Assembly: GCA_963681505.1 (NCBI GenBank)
Contig: OY811971.1
Location: 18,430,234-18,494,233 of the forward strand
Length of the DNA stretch: 64,000 nt
Source: Eunapius fragilis
Taxonomy: Eukaryota > Porifera > Demospongiae > Spongillida > Spongillidae
Reading direction: 5' to 3'
Every line of letters starts with the position of its first letter. Positions within the stretch are counted from its first letter, which is position 1. The position numbers were made by a program, and so were the translations under genes. The notes under the pieces were generated by a model. It was not told where the DNA came from, did not search any database, and was given only the letters and a program-made list of their open reading frames with translations. This document shows, piece after piece, positions 1 through 13,300 of the stretch.

Positions 1-248
1 AATGTACATATACGAACACTGGTATATATTATTGTGCACAAATATTAACAGCTTAACTACTATAGGCTGACATTCAGCTATAAAACAAATGCAAGTAATA
101 CAGTACACAACATACACTTAGATCAATATATATATAAATTATATATATCGTTGCATTGAAATGAACACTTTTAGAAAATAATAAAACCAAACATCAGTGA
201 GGAAAATGAGAGTGGCCAGCTCCATCATCCATGCCATGTCCACTTATC

Positions 249-613
249 TATTTTACCCTGGATCCACGCAAGCAAAAGTTTGTTGCACGTAAAAATAGCA
301 AAAGCCATTCTGACACAAACCCATCCCATTACTTCAGAATGTCCCACTTCATCGCAGTTTGGTCACACAGGCGCTTCATCAGGTGTTGTGCATCATGACC
401 CAAGACCCCATCTACCAAGACTACAAAAGGTGTAAATGAAGCACAACTTTCTTAACAGCTGCTGAGTAATTTCTTTTCTTTTTCTGTTCTGCTGTTCTTT
501 CCTGTTCTGCTGAACATAGCACAGCATTAACAGTGCGACTAGCATAAGACTGGGCGTCAGTGTCTACGATGCGAACATCTAGCAACGCCGCAGTTTGTGG
601 CTGCCACATGCAC
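249..613 (-). pseudogene. Decayed C-terminal fragment of a non-LTR retrotransposon-type protein
   Basis: Read on the minus strand this gives MWQPQTAALLDVRIVDTDAQ, SYASRTVNAVLCSAEQE, KKKRNYSAAVKK, then after a frameshift FTPFVVLVDGVLGHDAQHLMKRL and, with further shifts and a stop, LRATNFCLRGSR. The D-x-R-V-x-x-T-D-A, SAE..KK.KY, FTP....DG.LG and LR.TN..LRG series is the tail often found downstream of reverse transcriptase in animal retroelement proteins. No intact frame remains. The fragment is inside the duplicated segment and recurs at 56565-56934. Confidence 0.65.
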
Positions 614-1573
614 TCCTCGTCAGTGTGCTGAGGTCAGCAATCTCTACCACTGGAATCATCTGCTTCCTGTACACAGAAGTCCAGTCATGTGTGTTTTGTG
701 TATGTATAATAATCATAATAAATATACAACATTAGTTTGCGGTAACAGCAATATAATAAAAATCCAGCTGAATCTGGATAACATTCTGACCTCCAGTGAT
801 GGCCTCCTTCTCGTAGCACTGAGATATTATCATAAGCAAGTGGATCAAGAATTTCTGCATCAAATAGTAGCCAATCTTGATTGGAGCATCCACTTTCACT
901 GGTCCCTTCTGGTACAGGGACAATTCGATAATACTATCTCTACTCCCAATACAGGGTGCAGATGGTCAAGAATTTGCATGGTCAGTGAAAGGGATGACGA
1001 AGCTGCATATATAAAAACATTGACTTCTTATAATGTACAGAATCAGCCCTTTATTTTTCACGGGTGCAGGCTATATGGGACGTGAATTCTGCTTATTATT
1101 TTCTCGTGCACAAGAGTTGAGATAGCCATAGGGGCAGAATATTAAATACAATAATTGAATATAATAGCATTCAAATAAAATGTATAAATGGAGTGATAGC
1201 ATAGCGTACAGTTGTTGTGACGCTAAAGCTGATATTATCGATCATTATGAATTAAAATCTGTGGGTTGGTTTGTTAGACAAGGAAAACACGGGAGCAGGA
1301 GGCAATCTTGGGGGGAAATGGTACGCTTATGGTTTACCTTTACTAGTAGTATGCGACAGACGGTGAGTACGCGCGCTCTCTAGATATAGTTTCCAATGCA
1401 CTTCTAGGCGATTTACAAAGTAGAATACCCGAGGGCCCTGGGTTGTAGCGTCCTGAGCGGTAGATCGTATATAATAATGGCTTGATGCTTAAAAACAAAT
1501 ACAAATTGATATCAGTCCTAATAGTGTCAGTACAACTGCCATATACCGTCGTACTAATTCAAGCGTTTAACAG
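614..1573. other. 3' flank of the RNF213-like gene, no gene recognised
   Basis: AT-rich DNA without a supported gene. An open plus-strand frame of 162 codons (597-1085) is conserved with copy B at 56876-57397, but with the same silent and non-silent change rate as its surroundings. It has no recognisable domain, so I do not call it a gene. AATAAA-like signals near 1175 on the plus strand and TTTATT on the minus strand below 1574 could serve 3' end formation. Confidence 0.4.
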
Positions 1574-4360
1574 CTACATCAAATGTAATCCTTCTACTCT
1601 GTTCTGATACTGCACAATGTGTTTCCACGCCGCTGAAGCCTGCACAATGGTTATGTCATGAGGAAATAGAGTCTGAAACCCAGAAATGATTTCTTCATCT
1701 TTATCATAATACACATCATGAAAAACCTCCATTCCATCAATGACACTGAAACATTAGATAGAGATGCTGAGATACATTAATAGTCAAAATAAAAAGTAAA
1801 ATACCTTGTAGTTTCATCTTGTTCTAGAAAATTTCTGACATATATTGAGATAAATAGGAACAATTGGTGAACTAGCTGCTCCAATTTGAACTGCCTCAAT
1901 GCACTATCAAGATGCCGACTTTGGTCTATACTTAACTCTTTGTGAACACCTATTTCCTCAAATGGCTCCTTGTTTTATGAGTGCATGTGAACATTAAGTT
2001 ACTCAATGCAATTCACAAACCTCATTTCTCATAACATGCTGTCTGGCCATAGCAATAGACACTGTCTCCCATAACGAAAGTACATGAGACAACTTGCAGT
2101 AATGTTGGATCTGTAATGTATCAGATTTAATGTAGATGAAAGCCATATATAGAAATCGTAATTACTTTTCACTTCTTACCTTTTGGCAAAAATGAAGTTT
2201 TAAAGACTTTGCATAGGTGGATAAGTTCATCTGTACATCTACTCCTCCTCCACGTGCTAGAAACGCCATCAAAGTTTCTAGGGTGTCTAGAGTTTTCTTT
2301 AAGTGTGGAATGCTATCCAACTCTCCCAGAATCTCTTGCTGGTATTGGGCTAGCAATTTCTCCTATGAAAAGGTTTGAAATTATACATTTCATACATCAA
2401 TGGAAGGATTATATATGCAATCACCTGTGGAGAAATTTTCCTTCTTATCAAAGTAAAGTCATCAATGTTCTGGATGTCCTCTCTGTATACAACAAGTGGT
2501 TTTTCTAGATTTATAAGTGGCTTGCCATTGATGAATTGGTTGATCAATTGTTTCTGCATTCCTAAGAAGTCATACTTGACATCATGATCTCTTCCAGTCA
2601 TTAGAGAGTACTCGCAGTGCGAATAGATGACTGAGCAAAGCTGTGCTTCATAGTCTAATGTGTGGAATCGCTGAACGTGTTGGAGGGGTATTAATTGCAG
2701 CTGTAGTCTTAGCTTGCTGAAAATGGGAAATTTATAATGAGGTAGCCAACTTATGAAGTTATAGTTCTACTATGCAATGCAATAATGAATTGAAAACAGT
2801 TTGTATGGGAGCATTGTGAATTCTGAGTGAATGAGAGGTTGGATACTCTATGAATGTGCTGTTGAAAATATATCAAACTTAAGATCATACCCCTTATTCT
2901 CCTTTTCCACAAACTCTTTACAATCCTTCAGGAACTCATTATGGGTGTGGACAAGGAATTCCATGAGTGCAGTTATGCACACGCCAGCTCCTTTGGTATT
3001 AGGAATCAGGTGTTCTAATGATGTACCATTTGAAAAGGATTCAATCAAATACTTCTCTTCAATGGGCCTATGAGCTACAAAGGAGAAAATAAGTCTATAT
3101 ATTTATTTATTTATTTTTAATGCCAAGATTACTGTTAAGGATGTGTCTGCATAATTTCCAGGCTGTATTGAGTCTTTCCAACATTATTTTTACTTCTTCA
3201 CTAACATTAGCTGAAATACAAGGTTGTGAAAATGACTATATGATTCAAATGATAACTCAAACGGACAGGCAAACCTGACAGTTGATGAATAAACATAGCA
3301 ATAGATGTGATAGAAGCTTCTTTGTGGTCTATTCGATGGTTGAAGTGATTGTGCAGAAATATCTGAAGTCTATAGATGTCTGGAATGTACTGAGTTGCTC
3401 TCATGGCAGGCTCCTGCATTAAATAATTTGTGAACACATACCCATCAGTAATTCAAATATATGGTTCACATTGTCTAAGAATTTCTTCAAGATATCACAC
3501 TGGCACTCGGTTTCTACTTTGATTCTCAGGTTGTCAAGAGAAAGGTTGGGCTGGTATGCCCAGGCATTGGCATCTAAATCAGCTGGACTGACATCAACTT
3601 TTTCATTAACAATACACATCAGCCTGCCATATTCTGTTAGATTGAACACATCATAAAGAAGTGAAAAAATGAATCAATACCTTTTTTATTGTCATTCACC
3701 ATCAATTGAGCTGCATTAGACACTATCAGTTCCTTCCTCTGGTTAATGGCATACAATTTCAAATGCACATGTACAATGACTGCATTTTGTCACCTGCAAT
3801 ACAGGAGTGATGAAACCTTCACAAAACTCCCTTTCCCAGCAATTTCGCTCATTTGTTGTATTCAATTGATACAAGTGTGCTACAATGAAATGGTATCATA
3901 AGACAATGAGCTTAAACTCAAAGCATATAACTTACAGATTTTCTGATGATCAGCAGTATGAATATTTTTTAGTACTGCATGAACCAAAATAGCACAGCTC
4001 AATTCATCCATCTTTAATGCTTTCTGGAGGCCACCCAAATCAATTTTTAGATGTTCTATAAGCAGCTGAATTATTTCATAACTTTCTTTCATTAGTTGTT
4101 GTATTGTACGGGATGCATCCTGTAAGAAGACATGATGCTGAACATGTGCTAACCAAATAATAAACAAACTTCAGTGCTAAAGCAGGCCCACAGGAGAGCA
4201 GAATGCATGATAATCCTCACAAAGCAGCATGTGGCAGAAGACATACTCCTCTCTGGTAGAGGATCTCTACTTCGTCTTGTTGGAGTTGGTAAAATGTAAC
4301 CACACTGGCTGGTGTTACTTCTGTGAGAAGCTACGTTGATTTTATTTTATTTTTGTGCTG
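1574..4360 (-). CDS. RNF213-like copy A, C-terminal core
   Basis: Exons at about 4130-3935, 3649-3440, 3420-3225, 3040-2860, 2601-2430, 2350-2180, 2090-1800 and 1747-1574 encode the helical C-terminal domain. Recognisable segments are DASRTIQQLMKESYEIIQLL, TKGAGVCITALMEFLVHTHNEF, QLINQFINGKPLINLEKPLV, LDTLETLMAFLARGGGVDVQMN and the end, HDITIVQASAAWKHI. Each lines up by eye with the matching piece of vertebrate RNF213, whose protein also ends soon after an equivalent SVWK segment. This supports TAG at 1574-1576 as the true stop. Copy B has a 5-bp deletion in the first of these exons. Confidence 0.88.
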
Positions 4361-7300
4361 CAGCTTACTGATAAGCATCAATATTGCCTTGTGCTGGTTG
4401 GTGATTTTGACCTCCAATTTGCGCATTGCACTCAAGACAGCGGCGCTGGTCCATTGGCTTTCCACACTTTTAAAGGCAAATTGAGAAGCATGCATATTGT
4501 AATGTGCACAGTTTTCTCTTACCTCTCCAACTAAATAACGATGTCCATTTGGGCATTCTGGATGGTTTAGAAGACATTACTAACACTTGCAACACTGTAG
4601 TTGTAAACGTACGATACAATCGTCCTTGACCTGTAAGTGCAGCTTGAACTTGTGGGAATGCATCTTCATGCATGGTAGGTAAGTAGGCATTCTACATGTA
4701 TATGGTGCAAAATTATAAGCATCCAATGCAATAGCATGTGCACTACCTTCAGTGCCCCTGGATTGGTTAGCATAGTTACAAATGGCCACAACAATGGTGC
4801 ATCTAGCCTGTCAAACATAACAGCAGCTGTGTGTACCACAATAGCAAATAATGACTCATGCTGAGGATGTGATGCACACAGCTTTAGAAAAAAGCTATCT
4901 TCTTTTCTCATCAGTAGAGTATTAGCCATTTCATGTAGCTTTATTGAAGATATTGAGATAAAAAATTTTAAGCATCCAGTGTATCACAAGATACATTACC
5001 TTCCCTGAAAGAGCATGGCATTTTTCAAAAGCACTGTTTATCTTCAGAATGTACATGTAAATCAAGCTTGTAAAATTTTATATGGTCCAAAACAATCAAT
5101 TTACCTCTGGGCCATTAATGTATCTTCCTTGCTGCTGATCTAGGTAGCCAAGTGTCACTACCTGAAACACTGCTAAATTGATGTAAGCACGCTCATGGCT
5201 CTCTAGAATCTGTGGGTAAGAGATGGATAATGTACCTGGCACTGCAACTTAACATGATTGTTTATTAGATATTTCATACATTGAATGCTTGTTGTAGATG
5301 ATTGAGATTCCTGCCATACACAGCATCAGCAACTTTATCACGAACAGTGTTGTAGATTTGTCCATATATAACAAATGGGTCGGGCTGTGGTTCTTTCTAA
5401 CCAAGCAATATTAATATGTTATTTTGATTTGTAACACAGGTGCATAAGTCAGACCTCACTCATAAGTTGCTGTGGCAAAAGCCAGGTATGCCGTCTGGCC
5501 ACTGTCTTCAAGACGCTCATATTGTATGATCTCGCCAAGACCTTCAGCAGAAAAATGTTGGGACCAGTTGCCACTTTGTCGCTAATTCTATTAATTTTTT
5601 GGTTGGTACATAGCTTTTGTACCACCGATAGAAGAGAGGCATTTATCGGAAAAGAGCTTTCTTCATGCAACGCTTCTCCAGCAATCAGCAAACCATTACG
5701 TATGTGAGCAAAGGCATCAAGGTACTCATAGGTCATATCTCCATGTTGACGAATTAGACAAATGTAAGCTTTCTCAAGTGATGTAGTGGCAATTGAAGCC
5801 CTTTCATAAAGACTTTTATGTTTGTCCTTGGCATAAATAACATCCTGTAGGAAACAAAGAGGGATAGAATGCATAAATTAGTTTTGAAATTGCACAGGCA
5901 CAGGCTAGTGCTACCTGGAAACACTTGATGCAAAGTAAATGCAGTTGGCAAGTGTCTGCTGCATTTTGCCTCAATAACTGTGCTGAATTTAGAAGGTACC
6001 TTTGGAGGTATTCTCGCACCAAGTCAAAACTATGAGATTAATGCAATGAGTTATCACAATATGTCATGATATCTGGATTCACCTGTGGATGAGCAGAAGT
6101 TGTAACAGGGATGATCTAATCACTGGAACCTTGTCATCATTTTCTTTGTACGAGAGTGGTCTAGTTGTGAGCATGAATTTTCCAGGTCCACTCTTGAAGA
6201 CAGTATCAAAAAGTATTGCAATCAGATCTTGACTGGGAAGCTCCCGGTCAAAACAGAGCTGTGAAACAAACTCAATAAAAAAGGTGTGACAGCACTTTTC
6301 CAGATCTCTGCATGAAGAGAAAAATCATAAATACGCCATTCAATTCTACACATCTCTTATAGTGATGCAATTGTATAACCTGCAATGATCGAGTTTTTTT
6401 AATTCGGATTTGACATGATGAACTGCATCTGCTGTTCCTATTTTCTCACATTTAGAGATACCCTAATGTTAACAAAAAAATCAACACTGTACTGAATAAT
6501 ACAACTATGCATACATTGTATATTGCTCTAGCAAAAATTTGCACTCCATCAAATTTTGAACCAAGATGTTCCATGAAGATTTGTATTGTACGGATGCAGT
6601 GCCAATCATGCCTGAAAGATCATATCAACTTAAAAGTTAAGTGATTATACATGTACCATCACCTTAGTTTGCAGATGTCAACTTTTGGATAGAGAGAAAG
6701 AATTGTTTCTACAATGACTTGGCACTTTTGAATCTCCAGCATCCACCGAAGCATAGTTTCCTGATCTTTTTCTAGAGGTGGTACAAATTGTCTTATGGCT
6801 TCTTCCACTGCTTGTATTACCTACAGCACAAGAAAATTCAGCTATGTTAACATCATTACAACTATATATGGGATAACAGTATATGCATTGTGCCTTGTAT
6901 GAAGATTAGGAAGTAGGAAAAGATCTTAGACAACATCTTGATGCAGTTACAAAGCTCAAATACCTTTCAATTACTATTTTAATACACCTAAATATGCCAA
7001 TCTATGCATGGTATCCCTGTTCTATTGGGAGGCAAATGATGAATTGCTATCAATTGAGTGGTAAATGTATTGTCAGCTACTGTAAGTCCTAGCACATTAG
7101 GTCACAAAAAAAGATTAACTCTGAGCCCCCTGGGACTTCAATTATACTGATTAATAAAACAGCGCCTTAATACCACATGTGTTATGGTCAGGTATGCAGA
7201 TTGTAAAATCAAAGTTTTAACATGATTACTTGTATATTCTGTAATAAATATAATTTGGGTGTTTGCAGTGTGGTATATATACATTACCAAGTGTTGTGGC

Positions 7301-10300
7301 GAGTCCTGCTGCTTGAGGGATTTTAGAATTCCAGGTACACAGGATACAAGGTTCTCAAACCACACAAAGCATGATTTATTTTGGTGGTATGATGTATGCA
7401 AAGCAGTTATGGTTTCCACTATGGAACTGGCAGTCTGCACACGCGAATGGACAAGTGCATTCAGAGAATCTTCTACTAGCTGTAAAAAAAATCAAATTAA
7501 TTTTTTTCTTTCTGGTAGTACATAACACGTTAACCTTGCACTCTTTAATTCTCTCTTTCTTTTGCGAGCTACAGTATGTAGAGGAAACAAAGTCACAGAG
7601 ATATCTCTGAAACATCTCTTCACTATGAGCCATTGGAACTGAATTGAGAATCTTTCCAATTGGTAGGCTATGAAATTTTTCATTAATGGAAGTGGCAGAA
7701 TCACAACCCTGGGCTGAGATGTTGTATGAATTATACGTTTAAATATATATAATTACACAATAGTACCTGCAATGATTTCTTCGAGTACTTCCTTTACTGA
7801 CCAGAAAAATGGAAATTGGCACTCAAATCGAGCCGTGCCTATTATAGTAAAATAACCCTTTGATCTCTGTATATCTTCATAGCTTAATCGAACTACTGTT
7901 GTATCTCTGAATAGAGAAAGCCATACATGGCTAACTGGGTTTAAGTTATTCTTGCTGTATAATGCTATATTCCTGTATTGGTCTATGAAAGAAATGACAT
8001 AAGCTAGAATTGGAATGATAACAGCATCAATCTTCCGGATGAGTGTATTTCGAAGTGTTCCCCCCTGTCTCAATTTATTGTGACTCAGAGCTTCATTTAG
8101 CACCCAGTTAGTGCTTTGTGGCAACATTTCCTCCATTTGTTGGAGGATATGATGCACATGTGTCACCAGCACATGATAGAATGGTGTCTCACCTAATGTA
8201 AGAAAATTAATAAGCAATACAAGCATACCAATATTTCAATCAAACCATATGTAATAGGATAATGTCAATCTCACTTTATTCCATGAAGACTGTATTAACA
8301 ATTCAATGCATTTAACTTCAAGGCTGATTACATAGTATTTGTAAGTCACATTCCATGTCATTATGGAGTCAATACTTATACAGCTTGAAATGCATTAAAC
8401 CCTTATTTTCGCACAATGCATGCTTATATTAAATGAAAAGTGCCCATACCTAAGTATTTTAGAGGAACCTCTGGAATCAAGTCAAACAGGGCAGTAACAA
8501 GTTTTATTCCTCTGTCATGGGTAATTGAGGTTATTCTTGCAACAGCTGATTGTATGCAACTATGCAGCCTTTTGTGAAAGTTGTACTGTATGCAGTGGCT
8601 CCCAGATGGCTTTTTTATTCCCATTGGACTGTATAATAATGAACTGATTGGATGCTCAAAGAATTCGAACGATGTGACTTCTTCATCAGTCTCTCTGAGT
8701 TCATCAATATGCACTGATGACCAGGGGTCCCCTTGGAAGCCTACAAATGACAGTGGTGGTGTTTGCCTGGGCAAGTAGATAATGAACAATACATAGGTGT
8801 GTCTAGTTGTCAAGGGAGGTTTCTGGAGATCATAGGACTGCCCCACATGTTGTGAACTTGTTGGCATTTGCTGCATACTCTTCAATCTTTCATCACCAAT
8901 GCGGTAACGAGCACAGGCAATAAGTTCACCATGCAGATGTCCAGATTGACATTGGATTATGACCAGTGAATTTCTTTGATCTTCTCTTTGATAGATAGAC
9001 CTGGATAAAGACATTAACCATTGAAGGCTGAACATGCAACTATGTGTAAATGGCTTTTTACTTACATCTCTGCTTACATTTAAGCTTTTGAGTTTAAAAA
9101 TTCAAAGTTCATAAAAATTGAACATTTGTAATTTTATGGTGTATAAATAAATCTTTTTATTTGTATGTAAACTTTGAACAAATAATGATTGGATAGAAAG
9201 TTTAAATTGCATCAAATTACCTAACTTTGGTAGAAAAATCCATCTCTGTGTCAAACTGATGTAGGAAAATTATTTCTGTTTGTACTTCAAAATGTGCAGT
9301 GATTGCTAAGAGTTCAGTGTGTGTTAGAACATGAGAATGTGTAGTGACCTACACAGGGATGGAAAACGTCACCTCATAACAGGAAAATACATTGGTGTGA
9401 AAAAAATTCTGACCTGCATCATTTTGTTACTGGAATAATTACAGCCATTTATCTGATGTTTTAGGTGATGCAGTAAAGAACAACAGTGAACATGTTTGAA
9501 GTAACGTGACTGAATTTCTTTGTAATCCTTAGAAAATGATTCGTTTAGGCGAACCACAGCATCTGGTGGTGCTGTCTGGAGTAGCAGGTATTGGCTCTCT
9601 AATAACACCTATAACAAAAAGATTTATATAATTAAAATCAGTAGTGCATCAAATACATCACTCAATGATTAAATAACATACTATGCCCTTCTATTGGGTT
9701 AAGTAGCCCAAATACTGAGATCAGCAAAAAGTTAATTTGTTGTGCTCTAAGATGCTATTTCTTACTCACAGCATTGATCCAATATTCACTTCCTTCACTG
9801 CAAAAAGTGAGCTTATCAATATCAATTGCACCTAGAACATTTGGCTGAAGCCACAGTTTAGAAGATCTGCATTGTCGACAGTTTTTTGTGGCTTGAAAGA
9901 CAACAGCTGCTGGTGTATCTTTCTGCCAACCAATAAAGGCCTCTTCAACTTTGAAATCTGGGCATCTTTGGAGTGAATAATATTATTTATCCCAACAGAA
10001 AATAACTAAAATAGAATGAAAATAATGCAGCTAAACATGCAGAGGAAGTACATTTGTCCAATAACAGGTATGTCAACTGAAGCCAATGATTTTTTGTTGG
10101 ATGAGTTAATGTGAGAGGTTTATGAATTATTAACGAAACTGTTTGTAATAAGCACTTAAAATTAGAATCTCATGCAGTCTTACTTGTCATGATCACAAAA
10201 TATGGAGAACTTCTCAGCCCATGTAACCAATTTGTTTAGTACATTATTCTGCCAGTTACTGAACACCGATGATGTGACTACAAAATGCTTTTCTAATCTG

Positions 10301-13300
10301 CTAATTAGTGGTATGGGAAATGTCTCATACACGGTCTTCTTCTCGGCAATCAGAACAAGCCTGTGTGTATACAGAAAGAGCTACAATAAAGGAATACTTA
10401 TAACTGACACCTACTTGAAGTTTTCATGGACCATACATTTGACCTTGTGTGTTCTTAGGCCTAGATCTACATATCTCCTTCCATCGTATTTTATGTAATA
10501 CTGAAATAATTGTTGCAGTAATAAGGTAGCATGACATGTTTCAATGCATATTATTTACCTGGTTCAGAGCATCATAGAGGCTTTCATACAGATTTTCCAA
10601 ATTAAGCAAAATCACCATCCTTCCTGTCTCCATGCATAGTTTAATTTGGTTCACATTCTGACATATCTATATTATGTATACATTGAAGGGAGAATTAAAG
10701 CATTTGGATAATCCTGTAACATTAAGCATGCAGTCTATTCTATTATAGCACACAGAAATCATAATATGCACATGTATTAGTAACAAGTGTTAATGTTAAG
10801 AGTAAAAATGATTTTTATGTTACATTTGGTATTATTGCTGTGCAAAGATTGAACTGCACTTTAAAATATTATATGATGTCAATTATTGTAATGATTTACA
10901 TTACCTGTGTGTATTCCTTGTCTTTTGGAAAACTGCTTCCATATAAAATGAATGGTTCAGCATTGTTTCCTGATAAGGTATGTGATATAATAACATCCTT
11001 GAGATGACAAAGGAGGATTTGAAGTGCTGCATAATTCTCCGTGAGAAACAGCAAATATCTATTTTCCCTGGGCAAAACAAAGGGCATTTAAATTTGCTAG
11101 AACACTACACTCTGATACGATTCTAACCAAAGACTATGCAATAAAAATATGGATAGGAATGTCTACATAAATATCAATAGCATGCACGAGGCACACATAG
11201 GTCCAATTTACCCATTCAGAGCAGAATCCTTGTTTTCAATGCTTGATCTTATCATGCTCAACAAACTAGGATCTGGACATCTATGCCTACCTGAAGGTTC
11301 CTAATTTTTGAGAAGACTGTTAATCAAATGTAACAAAATTCTGCCTATATTAGTATGTAACCTTCCGCCAAAAATGCTCTGGTAATATCTGATGAAATTC
11401 CACTGTAGGATCAAAGTCATCTCGTCCTCCGAAATTCCGGAGAATAGCATATTTTAATTCATTCCATGTTGGTACTTGTTTGCTTTGCTTACAAATACAG
11501 TACAACATCTTAATCAGGCTGCAAGGCAAATGAACCATTATACATTGTATACGACATACAAGCACTAATCACCTGTAGAAGTCCCTTAATCCAAAAAATT
11601 CTTTTTGAACACCATTATATTGGACTTTCCTTCTTGTAATATTTAGGTATGCTTTTGCAAGGGGTTCAAATAATAGATCAAGCAACTTCAAAGCATAATC
11701 ATCACCACTATTTCCTGAACAGATGCCACGGGCACTTTCCATTAGTTCTTCAACGCTTGGTTCTCCTCTCATCAACATCAAACCTCTATTCATCTTAGCT
11801 GGATCCAGTGCCCAGTTTGATATCCCAATGAATGCTACTTGCTTTGTGGCAAAGTGCTACAGTACATTTGTAAAATGTGTGCTCATGTTCTAGGCATTCA
11901 GCAAACCAATTCAAGCGACAACAAAAAAAAACATTGTATGCTCTACAGCATGCCCCCCTCTATCTAACATGGTTTTGAACACAGTATATAATCTGACCAT
12001 GTCATGCTGGGTTCCATCCTCCAGAAGTGGATGTAGTGCCTTTAGAGGTAGTTGTGGTGAGTCCTCAGCTAGTCCCACCTCATCAAGTACAACCACAGAC
12101 ACAATCCGACTGCTGTCTCGAGCTTTCTCCTGAAAGTTCTGCGCTAATTGAAACACTTCTTTAATAGATTCAGGAGTGGAGTGTTGACTGCACTGATAGG
12201 AAACCATGCAGACCTGAAATACATGTGCACATAAAAGCATAAGACATTGGCAATGTCTAAATTTCTGTCATAAGTTTATGAATTAATATTTACCATATCA
12301 TTTGCCATGTATTATCACTAAAATGTGCAAACCTCTTTGAAATGTTTCAACAATGGTTTAGATGATCCTTCCCCTAGCATTCTAGAGGTTACTATACTTT
12401 TTGCCAATGACTTGGAGCTGCCTGGTTTCCCTATAATAAATAATGGTATTCTCAACTCAATGCAAACAACCATCATGAACACATTTTCTTTTAGAGCAGT
12501 ATTGTGTGCAATATACGGTCCCACTTCCATGCTTGAAAGAAGATCATCCTGGCACCTGTGAAAAATATTTTTTTAAAAACATTCAAGACAAAATGTTAGA
12601 ATGCATACCTTATGACCACATCTCTAAATTGTTTCACACCACCTGGAAGTAAAAGTGGATGTTTGAACTGCTTGCAGACATTTTCCTCATATTCTTCTCT
12701 ATTAGATAGTCAGGCATTATAGCACACAGCTAGGCACAGGACTAGAGAGTTGCTGAACCTCTATAAAAAGATTTAAACAGAGCAGTGAACAATTATAGAA
12801 ACATGTATTATTATTAACATAAAGAAACATAGTTGCAATGGTAAAATTTTTACTTCGCACTCACATCATTTTTTGAACTATTCTGTTGTTCATTGAAGAA
12901 AGGAGACTTTTTGTAGAAGTAGTCAAACACAATCATGGCCCTCTTTACATCACGCAGGCTTACATAGCTGCATTCATCCTGGATGAAAATTCTTCATTTC
13001 TTGAATATATGGCATGCAAACTTGTTCGTAAATACCCAAACCTTTTGATCCTTCATATATTGTTGGGACCAAGTGAGTATATTTGCTACAGCTTGTATTT
13101 CACCATCACTGAATTCATTGTCTAGCTATAATAAATAATTCCTTCATGTGAGTGCATGCTTGAATGCATGCAGAAAAACACTTTTACTAGCAGGTTACAC
13201 AGATAGGTATCAGTTGCTATGGCATCTTACTTGATTTTTCACAATTTGCACAACATAGGTTGCCTCTGTACTTGTGTCAAGTTGTCCAAAGTCATACAAT

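Larger units (their letters stand above)
1..7677. repeat. Left copy of a long direct repeat (partner 56317-64000)
   Basis: The sequence from position 1 aligns with 56317 onward, and position 7677 aligns with 64000. Identity is about 98% by eye, with scattered substitutions and a few indels; the offset drifts between about 56298 and 56323. Both edges coincide with the window or with the duplication start, so the true length is greater. It covers the 3' half of the RNF213-like gene plus about 1.5 kb of 3' flank. Confidence 0.97.

Noticed and set aside
597..1085. 162-codon plus-strand frame, preserved in copy B
   Set aside because: It is preserved only because the whole segment is about 98% identical; no recognisable motif, and it overlaps the retroelement relic and the 3' flank.
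5930..5975. DTCQLHLLCIKC as a half RING finger
   Set aside because: It lies downstream of the VPVIRS segment that follows the RING in the family, and lacks the other ligand pairs.
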